Both the position numbers and the translations under genes were made by a program. This document shows, piece after piece, positions 1-8,208 of a stretch of DNA of 34,591 nucleotides. Under the pieces are notes generated by a model that saw nothing but the letters and a program-made list of their open reading frames with translations, was not told where the DNA came from and ran no database searches. Origin of the DNA: Candidatus Komeilibacteria bacterium (GTDB taxonomy: Bacteria; Patescibacteriota; Patescibacteriia; UBA1558; UBA10009). Each line of letters begins with the position of its first letter. The first letter of the stretch is position 1. The stretch spans positions 85,240 to 119,830 of the forward strand of contig JAUYIT010000008.1 in NCBI GenBank assembly GCA_030688315.1, read 5' to 3'.

Positions 1-248
1 TTATAGTAAAGCATTTTCTATGGTCAGTAGGATCCCCACCGGGGCTATCTTCATCTTAAGGCAATCTAAAGGGAATAGTTTATTTATCATAGGAGTATGT
101 GTTAGTAATTTTTGAATTAATCTAATTATTAACGTATGTGCGAGATAGGTAAGAGTTGAACTTAATACCAACCCTAATTGCCATAGCAAACGATTTATTA
201 AATTTTAAAAGAACTTAGGCTCTCGGGTCTATCGATACTAAATTGTAC

Positions 249-338
249 TGGCGGAGGCGGAAGGATTCGAACCTTCGGTACCCTTGCGGGCACAATAGTT
301 TTCGAGACTATCCGATTAAACCACTCTCGCACGCCTCC
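249..338 (-). tRNA. tRNA-Ser (anticodon CGA)
   Basis: Read on the minus strand, the 90-nt sequence folds as a class II tRNA. The acceptor stem is GGAGGCG/CGCCTCC. The anticodon stem ATAGT/ACTAT encloses the loop CTCGAAA, giving anticodon CGA, which decodes the serine codon UCG. A long variable arm (GTGCCC-gcaa-GGGTAC) is typical of tRNA-Ser, and the T arm is GAAGG-TTCGAAT-CCTTC. The discriminator is G and the 3' CCA is encoded. The first 23 nt overlap the end of the O-antigen ligase-like gene on the same strand, so the tRNA is probably processed out of, or initiated within, that transcript. Confidence 0.95.
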
Positions 339-1644
339 TCGATTCGTTGAGTAACGCTATTACTATCCCAATGATCAACCAAAACTCAACAGCCAGATCG
401 TTTTTAAAGTAAGGAACATCAACTAAACCATAAACCAGAAGGGCTATCATAGCCGAAATAGCGGTAAAAGTCAATAAACTGGGCTGTTTGGCGACCAGTT
501 TTAAGAAGGCGAATAATAGCCAGATGATGGCAATTAAACCCAGCAAGCCGGTTTCGGTCCAAAAGTTTAAGAAAAAATTATGCGGGTAAAGATAAATCTC
601 AATATGCCGGTTAACATGATACGGAGCGACTAAAGCTTGATAGCCCGCTAAGCCCGCGCCAGTCAGTGGGCGGTCAGCCAGCATGGCCGTGGTCTCGCGC
701 CACTGCTGCGTGCGGATGGCCAAGTCAGTCGGTACCAACGGCAGTTTAGTTTGTGAAGCGAGGAATAACGATTTACTGATTTTGTTTTGGACAATCGGGG
801 TCAAGGACAGGATTAAAATGACTGTAGCGCCGGCAAGTAAAGTCAGTAAGCGAGTTTTTTTATGTATTATCAATAATGCTAATAATCCCGCGGCCAGTCC
901 AATCAGCGCGCCGGTTGAGCCGGTCCAAAAAATCGTCAGGATTGAAAGAACTATAACGGCCAAATTAAAAAGTTTGAGCAATTTTTTTTTTTCCGTCAGC
1001 AGATTGTTTAAGTTCAAAAAAACAATCGGCAGTAAAAATAAAGCGTTAGCGTTGGGATAACCAAAAAAAGTGGTAACGCGTCTGGTTTCTTCGGTCGCCC
1101 AAAAGGGATTAAAAATTAACGCACCGGTCAGTTTTTGAATAATGGTAAAAATGCCGATGGCAATGGCGGTAACGCCTAAGGCGCGAATAATGTTTTTAAT
1201 TTCGTCAGTTGTTTTAATATTGTAAACTATAACCAGCAACAACATCAGTGGCTCAATAAAGTAGGCCTTCCAAATTCCGGCCGCTGAATTAAAGTCCGGC
1301 GAGATAAAAACAGAGATTGTCGAAGCAATTAATAGCAGGATAATGGGCAAGCGTAAAATTTTAGGAACGGCGTTGTTGGTTTTATTATTCAGCTTTCCGG
1401 TTTTGATATTCTTAAGCCAAACCAGAGGATTCAAACTGATTTTTTCTTTAAGGAGCCAGACAATAAACAAAATCAAAATCATGCTTTCCAGCAAAGTCAT
1501 GGGTACGCCTAAAGCGGTAAAGCGAATCAGATATGTCGGTAAAAGCGCGACAATCAAATACAAGCCCCACTTTAGATTTTTTTGGGCTATAACGGTGAAA
1601 AGTAGGAGATAAATGATGTTTAAGAAACCGTAAATCATATGCAT
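316..1644 (-). CDS. O-antigen ligase / polymerase family membrane protein (Wzy_C-like)
   Basis: The 442-aa protein is almost entirely hydrophobic, with about 10-12 membrane segments. This matches the Wzy/WaaL family, which polymerises or ligates surface polysaccharide at the outer face of the cytoplasmic membrane. The family region is visible in the second half: a GSTGALIGL membrane segment, then an external loop with RTQQW, RPLTGAGLAGY and YPHNFFLNFWTETGLLG. The R...W, G.G and HN..L patterns are characteristic. Ligase and polymerase cannot be told apart from sequence alone. A flippase gene lies upstream on the same strand, supporting a glycan export role. The last codons (RRRARVV, then stop) lie inside the 5' end of the tRNA-Ser gene. 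The start has no obvious Shine-Dalgarno sequence. Confidence 0.8.
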   Translation of the reverse strand: MHMIYGFLNIIYLLLFTVIAQKNLKWGLYLIVALLPTYLIRFTALGVPMTLLESMILILFIVWLLKEKISLNPLVWLKNIKTGKLNNKTNNAVPKILRLPIILLLIASTISVFISPDFNSAAGIWKAYFIEPLMLLLVIVYNIKTTDEIKNIIRALGVTAIAIGIFTIIQKLTGALIFNPFWATEETRRVTTFFGYPNANALFLLPIVFLNLNNLLTEKKKLLKLFNLAVIVLSILTIFWTGSTGALIGLAAGLLALLIIHKKTRLLTLLAGATVILILSLTPIVQNKISKSLFLASQTKLPLVPTDLAIRTQQWRETTAMLADRPLTGAGLAGYQALVAPYHVNRHIEIYLYPHNFFLNFWTETGLLGLIAIIWLLFAFLKLVAKQPSLLTFTAISAMIALLVYGLVDVPYFKNDLAVEFWLIIGIVIALLNESRRRARVV

Positions 1645-1663
1645 ATTTTAGCAGATTTTAGGT

Positions 1664-1693
1664 AAAAAAAGAACCGTTCGCAATTGAACGGTT
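1664..1693 (-). terminator. Rho-independent terminator after the 127-aa membrane protein gene
   Basis: On the minus strand an 8-bp perfect stem AACCGTTC/GAACGGTT with a 6-nt loop is followed by C and seven Ts. It lies just downstream of the 1743-2126 gene and separates it from the O-antigen ligase-like gene, which therefore probably has its own promoter. Confidence 0.75.
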
Positions 1694-1742
1694 TGTGTGG
1701 ACCGACAAGTGGTTCACATTTGCCGGATTCTTTGAGGATCGT

Positions 1743-2126
1743 TTAAACGTTCCTGAACCATCTATTGATTACTTGAATAATCATTGTTAGCAATGCGACT
1801 AACGCGGCACTGATTAAACAAATTTCATTAGCCCAGAAGAAACTTGTGCATAGGCCCAAAGAAATGCCGATGGTGACTTGAAACAGTCTGTCTGATAATA
1901 TTGCTGTCTCTAGATTGTTATGACCAATGTGTTTATAGGCCTTAGCCTCAATGCAGGCGATAACGCTAATTCCGGCCAGGCAAAACCAGGCAATTAATGT
2001 CGGCATAACAATAATGCTAAAGCCAGTTAAACCACAAAGGGCCATTAATACAAAGGTGAGCATCGCTAGTGACCAAGGGAAGGGACGGCCTGGTTGGTCG
2101 TATTCGGACAAGGATATTTGGCTCAT
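1743..2126 (-). CDS. small multi-pass membrane protein, function unknown
   Basis: The 127-aa protein is not recognised. It has a short polar N-terminus (SLSEYDQPGRPFPW) followed by about four hydrophobic segments: near residues 18-40, 43-60, and two between about 83 and 122. A good Shine-Dalgarno sequence (GGAGG about seven bases before the ATG) supports both the start and the gene. It lies between a flippase and a polysaccharide ligase-like gene on the same strand and has its own downstream terminator. It could be an accessory membrane protein of the surface glycan locus, but only position suggests this. Confidence 0.6.
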   Translation of the reverse strand: MSQISLSEYDQPGRPFPWSLAMLTFVLMALCGLTGFSIIVMPTLIAWFCLAGISVIACIEAKAYKHIGHNNLETAILSDRLFQVTIGISLGLCTSFFWANEICLISAALVALLTMIIQVINRWFRNV

Positions 2127-2162
2127 TTTTTATCCTCCAGATGAGCGTTGTTTGGGATCAAT

Positions 2163-3578
2163 TTATCTAAATATATCAGCTAGGAGTTTTTTGTCAAACG
2201 CTTTAAAGAGCAGCATCAGTAGGGCGTAAATGACAATGGCAAAAATTAGCGTTAGAATTACTGGCCAATTCGGTAGAATATAGATAATGCCAGTCATGAT
2301 GATAGAAGCGGCTAAGCTTTTGCCAAAAACATTCCAGGAAAGTTTGAGCCGGGTAAATTTGTAACTTAAGATAAACGCGCTGACGGCGATAAAAAGCTCC
2401 ACCACCACGGTTACCCAGGCCGCGCCAAAATAGGAATAGCGGGGAATAAAAATAAAGTAACCGATTAAAGAAAGCACGGCGGCGGTAAAATAATATTTGA
2501 GCATGGTTTTTTGCTTGTCCAAAATCACCAAACAGTAGGTAAACAAAATGCCCGCAAAAATAATACCGGTAGCCAGCATTAAGGCGGGTAGAATTTTGCC
2601 AGAGGCTTCAAACTCCGGCCCGGCAATAAGGCGCATAATTTTATGAGCCAAAGGAATAGAGCCTAACACCATGGGCATGGCCAGCATCATAAAAAAATCA
2701 AAAGTTTTTTGCAGGGCGTTTTTAAACCGTTCCAGATTTTGGCTGACCCAGGCAACCGTTAAAATAGGCATGACCATGCCCATAAACATATGCGGAAAAG
2801 TCACGATAATTTCCAAAATTTTGTAAGGCGCGCCGTAAATACCTACGTCAGACGCGCTTTGGTATAAAGAAAGAATTATCATGTCGGCGCGGAAATAAAC
2901 GAGGTTAAAAGCAATGCCCAAAGCAATGGGCCAGGTTTTTTGCAACACCGTTTTCCAATACGTCCAGTCAAAGGCCCACTGAATAATGACGTATTTTTTG
3001 ATTAAAAACCAGAGGATTAAAAAGTAGACCAAAGTGTTGGCCACGTTGCTCCACATGATTACCGTTAAACTGCTGTTATAATAAATCAACAAGATTACGG
3101 AGGCCAAAAAGGCCACTCGGCCAAACACTTCGGCTAAAGCCACTAAGCCCATCTTTAAATATTTTTGAAAAACCGCGGTCAGGATTTGTACCAATGACAT
3201 GAAGAAAAACGAGACCGCCACAATTACGCCCGACCATTTAACTTCGGCTGAATAAGGAAAGGCAAAAATTAACAAGGAGCCGCCGCCTAGTAAAATGAAA
3301 GCCGAAACCACTCGCAAGGTTAGGATATTATTAAAAATTTTGGTCTGGTTGGCCGGCTGGGCCGCCATTTCCTTTAAACAAATTATGTACAGGCCCATGT
3401 CTACCAGCACGCCAAAAAACTGCATAAAGGCCAGGGCAGTAGAGTAATAGCCAAAACCCTCACTGCCCAAATAGCGGGTTAGCAAGGCAATGGTGGCTAG
3501 GCCCAAAACAGTGCCGACGGCTTTACCAAGCACTTGCCAAAAGGTGTTATGGGCAATGGATTTAGTAAGGTTTGGCAT
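2163..3578 (-). CDS. polysaccharide flippase (Wzx/MATE-like, oligosaccharide repeat-unit transporter)
   Basis: The 471-aa protein has about 12-14 membrane helices and the N-terminal pattern of polysaccharide-biosynthesis flippases: NTFWQVLGKAVGTVLGLATIALLTRYLG followed by GFGYYSTALAF. This family (PF01943/PF13440 type) moves undecaprenyl-linked glycan units across the cytoplasmic membrane. The length is usual for the family. The gene lies upstream of the small membrane protein and the Wzy/WaaL-like gene on the same strand, so the three probably serve one surface polysaccharide pathway. No glycosyltransferases are in this window; they may lie left of base 1 or elsewhere. The substrate cannot be predicted. 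Confidence 0.85.
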   Translation of the reverse strand: MPNLTKSIAHNTFWQVLGKAVGTVLGLATIALLTRYLGSEGFGYYSTALAFMQFFGVLVDMGLYIICLKEMAAQPANQTKIFNNILTLRVVSAFILLGGGSLLIFAFPYSAEVKWSGVIVAVSFFFMSLVQILTAVFQKYLKMGLVALAEVFGRVAFLASVILLIYYNSSLTVIMWSNVANTLVYFLILWFLIKKYVIIQWAFDWTYWKTVLQKTWPIALGIAFNLVYFRADMIILSLYQSASDVGIYGAPYKILEIIVTFPHMFMGMVMPILTVAWVSQNLERFKNALQKTFDFFMMLAMPMVLGSIPLAHKIMRLIAGPEFEASGKILPALMLATGIIFAGILFTYCLVILDKQKTMLKYYFTAAVLSLIGYFIFIPRYSYFGAAWVTVVVELFIAVSAFILSYKFTRLKLSWNVFGKSLAASIIMTGIIYILPNWPVILTLIFAIVIYALLMLLFKAFDKKLLADIFR

Positions 3579-3624
3579 ATATTAAAGCTATTTTACCCCG
3601 CGCTACTTATAAAATCAAGATTTT

Positions 3625-3666
3625 AAAAAGGATTACACCGACCGTAAATCAGTGTAATCCTTTTTT
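3625..3666 (-). terminator. terminator after recA (bidirectional-looking)
   Basis: The arms AAAAAGGATTACAC (3625) and GTGTAATCCTTTTT (3652) are perfect complements, with Ts following on either strand. It lies between the 3' end of recA and the flippase start, both minus-strand genes, so it most likely ends the recA transcript. Confidence 0.75.
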
Positions 3667-3684
3667 GAATCCGTGTAATCAGTG

Positions 3685-4716
3685 TTAAGCCGTTTTAACT
3701 TTATCCCAAACCTTTTTTTTGATCTCCGCGATCATTTTAGGATTGGCGCGCAAGAAATCTTTGACTGCTTCACGCCCGACCCCTAACTTGTTTTCACCAA
3801 AGTTGTAGGAGTTGCCGGATTTTTCAATAATGCCGAACTGGACGCCAGTATCCAATGCATCGCCCGAAACGCTGATGCCTTCGTTGTACATAATGTCGAA
3901 TTGCGTGCTCTTAAACGGCGCGGCGACTTTGTTTTTAACCACTTTGCAGTTAACGCGGTTGCCGATGATTTCTTCGCCCTTTTTAATCTGGGCGGCGCGC
4001 CGCACTTCAATTCTAACCGAAGAGTAAAACTTTAAAGCCATGCCGCCGGTGGTAGTTTCCGGGTTGCCAAAGAAAACACCGATCTTCATCCGGATCTGGT
4101 TGATAAAGATCACTACGGTATTGGTTTTACTAACAATGCCGGAAAGTTTGCGCAGGGCCTGGCTCATTAAGCGGGCCTGCAAGCCCATTTGGGGGGCGCC
4201 CATTTCGCCTTCAATTTCCGCTTTGGGCACCAAAGCCGCGACCGAGTCGATAACGACCACATCCACGCCGTTTGATCTAACCAAAGCTTCAGCAATTTCC
4301 AATGCCTGTTCGCCGGTGTCGGGCTGGGAAATTAACAAGCTATCAATATTGACGCCGATTTTTTTGGCGTACTCCGGATCCAAGGCGTGTTCCGCGTCAA
4401 TAAAAGCGGCGGTACCGCCCAGCTTTTGCACTTCGGCAATGATGTGTTGCGTCAGAGTGGTTTTACCCGAGGCCTCCGGTCCGTAGATTTCAATAATCCG
4501 GCCTCTGGGCACGCCGCCCACGCCTAAGGCAATATCCAGTGATAAACAGCCGGTCGGCACGGCTTCTACCTGCATTTTTTTGGCCTCGCCTAGCTTCATG
4601 ATGGAGCCCTCGCCGAATCTTTGCTTGATCTGGTCAATGGCTTGGTTGGTGGCATTGTCTTTCAGTTTTTGTTCTTTGTCTTCGTCCCGAGCGGGAGTTT
4701 TAGCTTCTTTTGGCAT
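3685..4716 (-). CDS. recA: RecA recombinase
   Basis: RecA forms the ATP-dependent nucleoprotein filament for homologous recombination and SOS induction. The 343-aa protein has the Walker A GPEASGKT at residues 79-86, the Walker B strand [12 protein letters not shown], loop L1 around [23 protein letters not shown], and loop L2 following [22 protein letters not shown]. The N-terminus [17 protein letters not shown] is canonical. The C-terminus ends at [11 protein letters not shown] and lacks the long acidic tail of E. coli RecA, which regulates that protein's DNA binding. The gene stands alone between a terminator and a region of TGACCC repeats. ruvA and uvrB occur later in the window, but not in one operon with it. 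Confidence 0.98.
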   Translation of the reverse strand: MPKEAKTPARDEDKEQKLKDNATNQAIDQIKQRFGEGSIMKLGEAKKMQVEAVPTGCLSLDIALGVGGVPRGRIIEIYGPEASGKTTLTQHIIAEVQKLGGTAAFIDAEHALDPEYAKKIGVNIDSLLISQPDTGEQALEIAEALVRSNGVDVVVIDSVAALVPKAEIEGEMGAPQMGLQARLMSQALRKLSGIVSKTNTVVIFINQIRMKIGVFFGNPETTTGGMALKFYSSVRIEVRRAAQIKKGEEIIGNRVNCKVVKNKVAAPFKSTQFDIMYNEGISVSGDALDTGVQFGIIEKSGNSYNFGENKLGVGREAVKDFLRANPKMIAEIKKKVWDKVKTA

Positions 4717-4771
4717 ATTTTTCTAAGTTTTAATGATAAATTTGACCCTGCTGTTTGACCCTTTTTTCTGA

Positions 4772-4788
4772 CCCGCCGAATCGGCGGG
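4772..4788. repeat. short GC palindrome CCCGCCGA/TCGGCGGG
   Basis: An 8-bp perfect inverted repeat with a one-base centre lies among the TGACCC copies. A closely similar GCCGA/TCGGC core forms the stem of the terminator-like hairpin at 10027-10059. The flanking sequence on the minus strand has a T run only at a distance, so this is more likely a dispersed palindromic repeat than a terminator. Confidence 0.45.
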
Positions 4789-4805
4789 CTGACCCTGTGA
4801 CCCTT

Positions 4806-4835
4806 GCCCCGATTTTGCGAAGCAAACATCGGGGC
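4806..4835. repeat. dispersed palindromic repeat, copy 1
   Basis: Outer arms GCCCCGAT/ATCGGGGC enclose inner arms TTTGC/GCAAA with a GAA loop. The same structure recurs at 5639-5666 with a slightly shorter inner arm. The two copies bracket the RodZ-like gene. Similar short palindromes are common between genes in CPR genomes and may be REP-like targets of RAYT transposases, one of which is encoded at 8209. Confidence 0.6.
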
Positions 4836-4912
4836 TGCTTATCGTGACCCTAAATTGACAAGCACGGACTGTTTATTGATGCTTTAATTAAAAAACCGTC
4901 TGCAATCATCAA

Positions 4913-5620
4913 TTATAATATCGGCTGTTCGGTCTGATTAATCTGCTCGGCTGTAACCGGTTTGCGCAAAATGGAAATGGTAACGGTGTTGGCTTGGCTG
5001 TGCTTTTTACTGGCTGATATTTTAAAGACATTTAGGCCGACTGTCAAATCCACGGTCTGGTTAAAACTGCCGTCCGGGCCGGCCAAAATTTCTTGTTGGT
5101 TAATGGTAATGGCTGTTTCCGGTTCGGTCTGACCGGTGATGGCCAAATAACTGCCGGTGGTTACGGTTTCGCTTTGCGGTGAAATAATGGTCAAAGCTGG
5201 CTTGGAGTAAATGTTTTGAATTTCCCAGCCCAGATAGCTAACCAATAAAATCAAAACCAAACCGACGACCGATTGTTTAATCAGCCGAGGCGAAAGCCAG
5301 TGGGCAGCGGCGTGGAATTTCTTTTTCGGTTTAAAGGCCGGCAAAACCAGCTGAGCGTTTTTTTCCTGCCGGTAAATCTGCTGAATCGCCTTTTCATTAA
5401 GATGCCAGTGCTTGGCCAGTTTTTTTAAAAACTCTAGGGCATAAACTTCGCCCGGTAATAAATCATAATCGCCGTTTTCCAAAAGTTTTAAATACTTTAA
5501 GGAAACCTGAATCTTTAAGGAGAGGTCTTCCAAAGTCAGGCCGGATTTTTCCCGTTCTTCCCGCAAAATTTCCGGCAGGGCTTTGGCGGCAGTCAGTTTT
5601 TTAGCGATGAAACTTGTCAT
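4913..5620 (-). CDS. RodZ-like protein: cytoplasmic HTH, one membrane helix, external Ig-like domain
   Basis: The 235-aa protein has an N-terminal helix-turn-helix of the RodZ/HTH_25 type at about residues 15-85 (ILREEREKSGLTLEDLSLKIQVSLKYLKLLENG). A basic linker follows, then one membrane helix at about 116-134. The external region (about 140-225, PALTIISPQSETVTTGSYLAITGQTEP) resembles the Ig-like Glucodextranase_B / bacterial Ig-like repeats. RodZ-type proteins link MreB filaments to the cell wall machinery. No mreB is visible here, so the role is inferred from architecture. It is shorter than E. coli RodZ. It lies directly downstream of ftsK on the same strand, separated by one palindromic repeat. 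Confidence 0.75.
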   Translation of the reverse strand: MTSFIAKKLTAAKALPEILREEREKSGLTLEDLSLKIQVSLKYLKLLENGDYDLLPGEVYALEFLKKLAKHWHLNEKAIQQIYRQEKNAQLVLPAFKPKKKFHAAAHWLSPRLIKQSVVGLVLILLVSYLGWEIQNIYSKPALTIISPQSETVTTGSYLAITGQTEPETAITINQQEILAGPDGSFNQTVDLTVGLNVFKISASKKHSQANTVTISILRKPVTAEQINQTEQPIL

Positions 5621-5638
5621 AGCGATTGGTCATTGCGA

Positions 5639-5666
5639 GCCCCGATTTGCGAAGCAACATCGGGGC
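5639..5666. repeat. dispersed palindromic repeat, copy 2
   Basis: This is the same CCCCGAT/ATCGGGG palindrome as at 4806-4835, with inner TTGC-GAA-GCAA. Here it is embedded in a longer symmetrical context (ATTGCGAG ... GAAGCAATCTCG). It fills the short gap between ftsK and the RodZ-like gene. Confidence 0.6.
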
Positions 5667-5690
5667 GAAGCAATCTCGTAGTAATATGAT

Positions 5691-8054
5691 TTAATTTTTT
5701 TTATTTTCTTCTTCTGTCATTTCTTCGTCGGTCTCTTCGGATTCTTCTTCTGTTTCGCTCGGCTCTTCAGGTTCTGGTTCAGCTTCTTCTTCCGGCTCCT
5801 CCTCTTCAACCTCATCCGCACCCGGCGCGCTTTCGCTTACATATTTGTTAGTTGTTTCGGAAGGAATGTGGTAAAAATCCTGGTCGGATATTAAGATTTC
5901 TCTGGGCTTAGCGCCGTCGCCGGGCCCGATTACGCCCTGTTCTTCCAGTAAATCCAACAGGCGCGCTGCCCGGGCATAACCCACTCTTAATCTTCTTTGC
6001 AACAACGACGCAGAAGCTTTGCCGGCTTTAATCACAATATCTTTGGCTTCTTCCAATAGCTCATCGCCGTTTTCAGAACCGCCCACTGCCGAAGTGCCGC
6101 CGTGCGAACGGCCTTCCACCACTTCGTCATTATAATCGGGCTCGCCCTGCTGTTTCCAAAAATCAATCACTCGTTCAATTTCCGCATCGGAAAGGTAAGC
6201 ACCCTGAATGCGGCGCGGTTTGGAAATTTCGGCTGAACTAAACAATAAATCTCCCTTGCCCAGTAGTTTTTCCGCGCCTGAAACATCAAGGATAGTACGG
6301 GAATCAACTTGAGAAGCCACGGCAAAAGCAATGCGGCCGGGAATGTTGGCTTTAATGAGGCCGGTAATAACATTAACGGAAGGACGCTGGGTAGCCACCA
6401 CCAAATGGATGCCCACGGCTCTGGCCATTTGAGCCAAGCGGACAATGGCGCCCTCCACATCGCGGGAGGAAACAGCCATCAAGTCGGCCAGCTCATCAAT
6501 GATGATCACGATGTAAGGCAGGCGGTTGACCAAAACGGCTTCGTTGTAGGCATCAATGTTTCTTTTGCCGGCGGAGTTTAACAGCTTAAACCGTTCTTCC
6601 ATTTCCTTAACTGCCCAGCGCAAGGCATTGATGGTTTTATCAACTTCAGTAATAACGGGGGTCAGCAGATGGGGGATGCCGTTGTAGTTGGTCAGCTCTA
6701 CTTTTTTAGGGTCAACAATCAGCATCTTTAACTGATCGGGGGTGTATTGGTAGAGCAAGCTGATAATAACGTTATTGATGCAAACCGATTTGCCGCTGCC
6801 GGTGGCGCCCGCGATTAACAAATGCGGCATGCTGGTCAGGTTGACGGTCCAGGATTTGCCGGAAACATCTTCGCCCAAAGCAATTTTTAAACTGCCGCGT
6901 TTGTGTTGAAATTCGTAACTGGCAATAATGTCTTTAAGTTTTACAATGGCGATTTTTTGATTAGGCACTTCCACGCCAACTAAGGATTTACCGGGGATGG
7001 GTGCTTCAATTCTAATGGGGTGGGCGGCCAAACTCATGGCCAAATCGTTTTGCAAAGTGATGATGCGGGAAAGCTTAATGCCCTCGGCCGGTTTTAAGGT
7101 AAACTGGGTCACGGTGGGACCCACGTTAACTTCATCCATTTCCACCGGAATGCCAAATTTTTCCAAAGTGTTGCGGATAATTTCGGCGTTGGCTTTAATG
7201 TCGCCGGAGGTGGGTTTACCGCTGCGGCCTTCCAGCAGGTTTAACGGTACTTCCACTTTGCGGTTGCGGTTTTTGGAAAAGGTGACGTGAACGCTGTCCA
7301 CATCCGGTTTTTTGGCATCTTTAACCGCGGCGGCCGCGACACCGATTTTTTTCTTGGCAAAGGTTGCTTCGCCCAGCTCCGCTTCGGTTGTTTCTTCCAC
7401 GTCCTCTTCCGCGGCCGCCGGCTCTGTTGCGCTTTCCTGCCAGTCGTCATTTTCTTCTTGCCAGTTTTCTTCTTCTTTTTCCGAACTAACGCGGTTTTTG
7501 AATAAATTGAAGAAATTTATTTTTTTGGCCACGCTTTTTAAAGTTGTATTAAAGGTCAGCAAGATGGCGATTAAAAAGATGGCCAGCAAAACAATAATAG
7601 AGGCCCAGGAGCCCATGGTTTTTTGCAAAGGCAGATAAACAAAATAGCCCAGGTAGCCGCCGCCCTGGCCGCTCTCCAAAAAAGTTTCCACACCCGCATC
7701 TTTGATAAACTGGAAGATGCCGGAATAGCCCATCACCAAAAAAAAGACGCCAATGTAGTTGCCGGCGGTAATGGCGTATTTTTCCGGCAACAGCAAAAAG
7801 TAGCCCAGAATCAATAGCACCACCGGGGCAATTAAGGCGCCCCAGCCAAAAATGAGGTTTAAAGTGTTTTTTAAGGCCAGCCCCAAATCGCCGGCCAAAT
7901 CAAAAAAGGAGAGGATGGAGAGGGCCGCCAAAGCGAACAAAACAATGATTAAAATGCTTTTTTTGGTTTCTGACGCCAGCATGGGTCCGCGCTCCCAACC
8001 GTTCTCCTCCGCCTCTTTTTCTTGACGTTGTTTTCGTTTGTTTTTTTTGGCCAT
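5691..8054 (-). CDS. ftsK: FtsK/SpoIIIE-type DNA translocase
   Basis: FtsK is the septum-anchored motor that pumps chromosomal DNA between daughter cells and aligns dif sites for XerCD. The 787-aa protein has four N-terminal membrane helices (about residues 32-52, 66-90, 93-115, 148-168), an acidic and alanine-rich linker (about 190-250), an alpha/beta motor with Walker A GATGSGKS at 416-423 and Walker B YIVIIIDELADLMAV, and a gamma winged helix (SASLLQRRLRVGYARAARLLDLLEEQG), which normally reads KOPS/SRS sites. A very acidic tail of about 40 residues follows the gamma domain, beyond where FtsK usually ends. It sits upstream of the RodZ-like gene on the same strand, consistent with a division and shape cluster. 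Confidence 0.95.
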   Translation of the reverse strand: MAKKNKRKQRQEKEAEENGWERGPMLASETKKSILIIVLFALAALSILSFFDLAGDLGLALKNTLNLIFGWGALIAPVVLLILGYFLLLPEKYAITAGNYIGVFFLVMGYSGIFQFIKDAGVETFLESGQGGGYLGYFVYLPLQKTMGSWASIIVLLAIFLIAILLTFNTTLKSVAKKINFFNLFKNRVSSEKEEENWQEENDDWQESATEPAAAEEDVEETTEAELGEATFAKKKIGVAAAAVKDAKKPDVDSVHVTFSKNRNRKVEVPLNLLEGRSGKPTSGDIKANAEIIRNTLEKFGIPVEMDEVNVGPTVTQFTLKPAEGIKLSRIITLQNDLAMSLAAHPIRIEAPIPGKSLVGVEVPNQKIAIVKLKDIIASYEFQHKRGSLKIALGEDVSGKSWTVNLTSMPHLLIAGATGSGKSVCINNVIISLLYQYTPDQLKMLIVDPKKVELTNYNGIPHLLTPVITEVDKTINALRWAVKEMEERFKLLNSAGKRNIDAYNEAVLVNRLPYIVIIIDELADLMAVSSRDVEGAIVRLAQMARAVGIHLVVATQRPSVNVITGLIKANIPGRIAFAVASQVDSRTILDVSGAEKLLGKGDLLFSSAEISKPRRIQGAYLSDAEIERVIDFWKQQGEPDYNDEVVEGRSHGGTSAVGGSENGDELLEEAKDIVIKAGKASASLLQRRLRVGYARAARLLDLLEEQGVIGPGDGAKPREILISDQDFYHIPSETTNKYVSESAPGADEVEEEEPEEEAEPEPEEPSETEEESEETDEEMTEEENKKN

Positions 8055-8119
8055 TTACGTTCTTATGATATCGGTTATTTTAACACTTTTAAGCGTTTTT
8101 TGGAAGAAGGCAGGGGTAG

Positions 8120-8148
8120 TTGACAGACCAGCTGTTTTTTTCTAAGAT
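8120..8148 (+). promoter_or_regulatory. candidate promoter of the RAYT gene
   Basis: A consensus -35 TTGACA (8120-8125), a 17-bp spacer and a weak -10 TAAGAT (8143-8148) lie about 60 bp before the transposase start. Confidence 0.4.
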
Positions 8149-8158
8149 ATACGGCGTA

Positions 8159-8200
8159 ACAGGGTCATCTTTGCTTATTATTGAGCAAATGCTGCCCTGT
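8159..8200 (+). repeat. hairpin directly before the RAYT gene
   Basis: Outer arms ACAGGG/CCCTGT (8159 and 8195) and inner arms TTGCT/AGCAA form an imperfect stem-loop, followed by a T-rich run (TTTATTTTATG) leading into the start codon. It could be a leader attenuator limiting transposase expression, or the left structured end of the element, since IS200/RAYT-type elements recognise imperfect hairpins. The two cannot be distinguished here. Confidence 0.45.
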
Positions 8201-8208
8201 TTTATTTT

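Larger units (their letters stand above)
4743..4850. promoter_or_regulatory. six TGACCC repeats upstream of recA
   Basis: The hexamer TGACCC (GGGTCA in the recA direction) occurs at 4743, 4756, 4769, 4790, 4798 and 4845. The first three copies are spaced exactly 13 bp apart. The array covers the promoter-side region of recA, where a possible -10 (TATCAT) is seen. It may be an iterated protein-binding site or a decayed short repeat. No LexA box was recognised. Confidence 0.35.

Noticed and set aside
1-189. 62-aa minus-strand ORF at the left edge
   Set aside because: Hydrophobic but without Shine-Dalgarno sequence, recognisable motif or operon context. The region 1-248 shows nothing else I can support.
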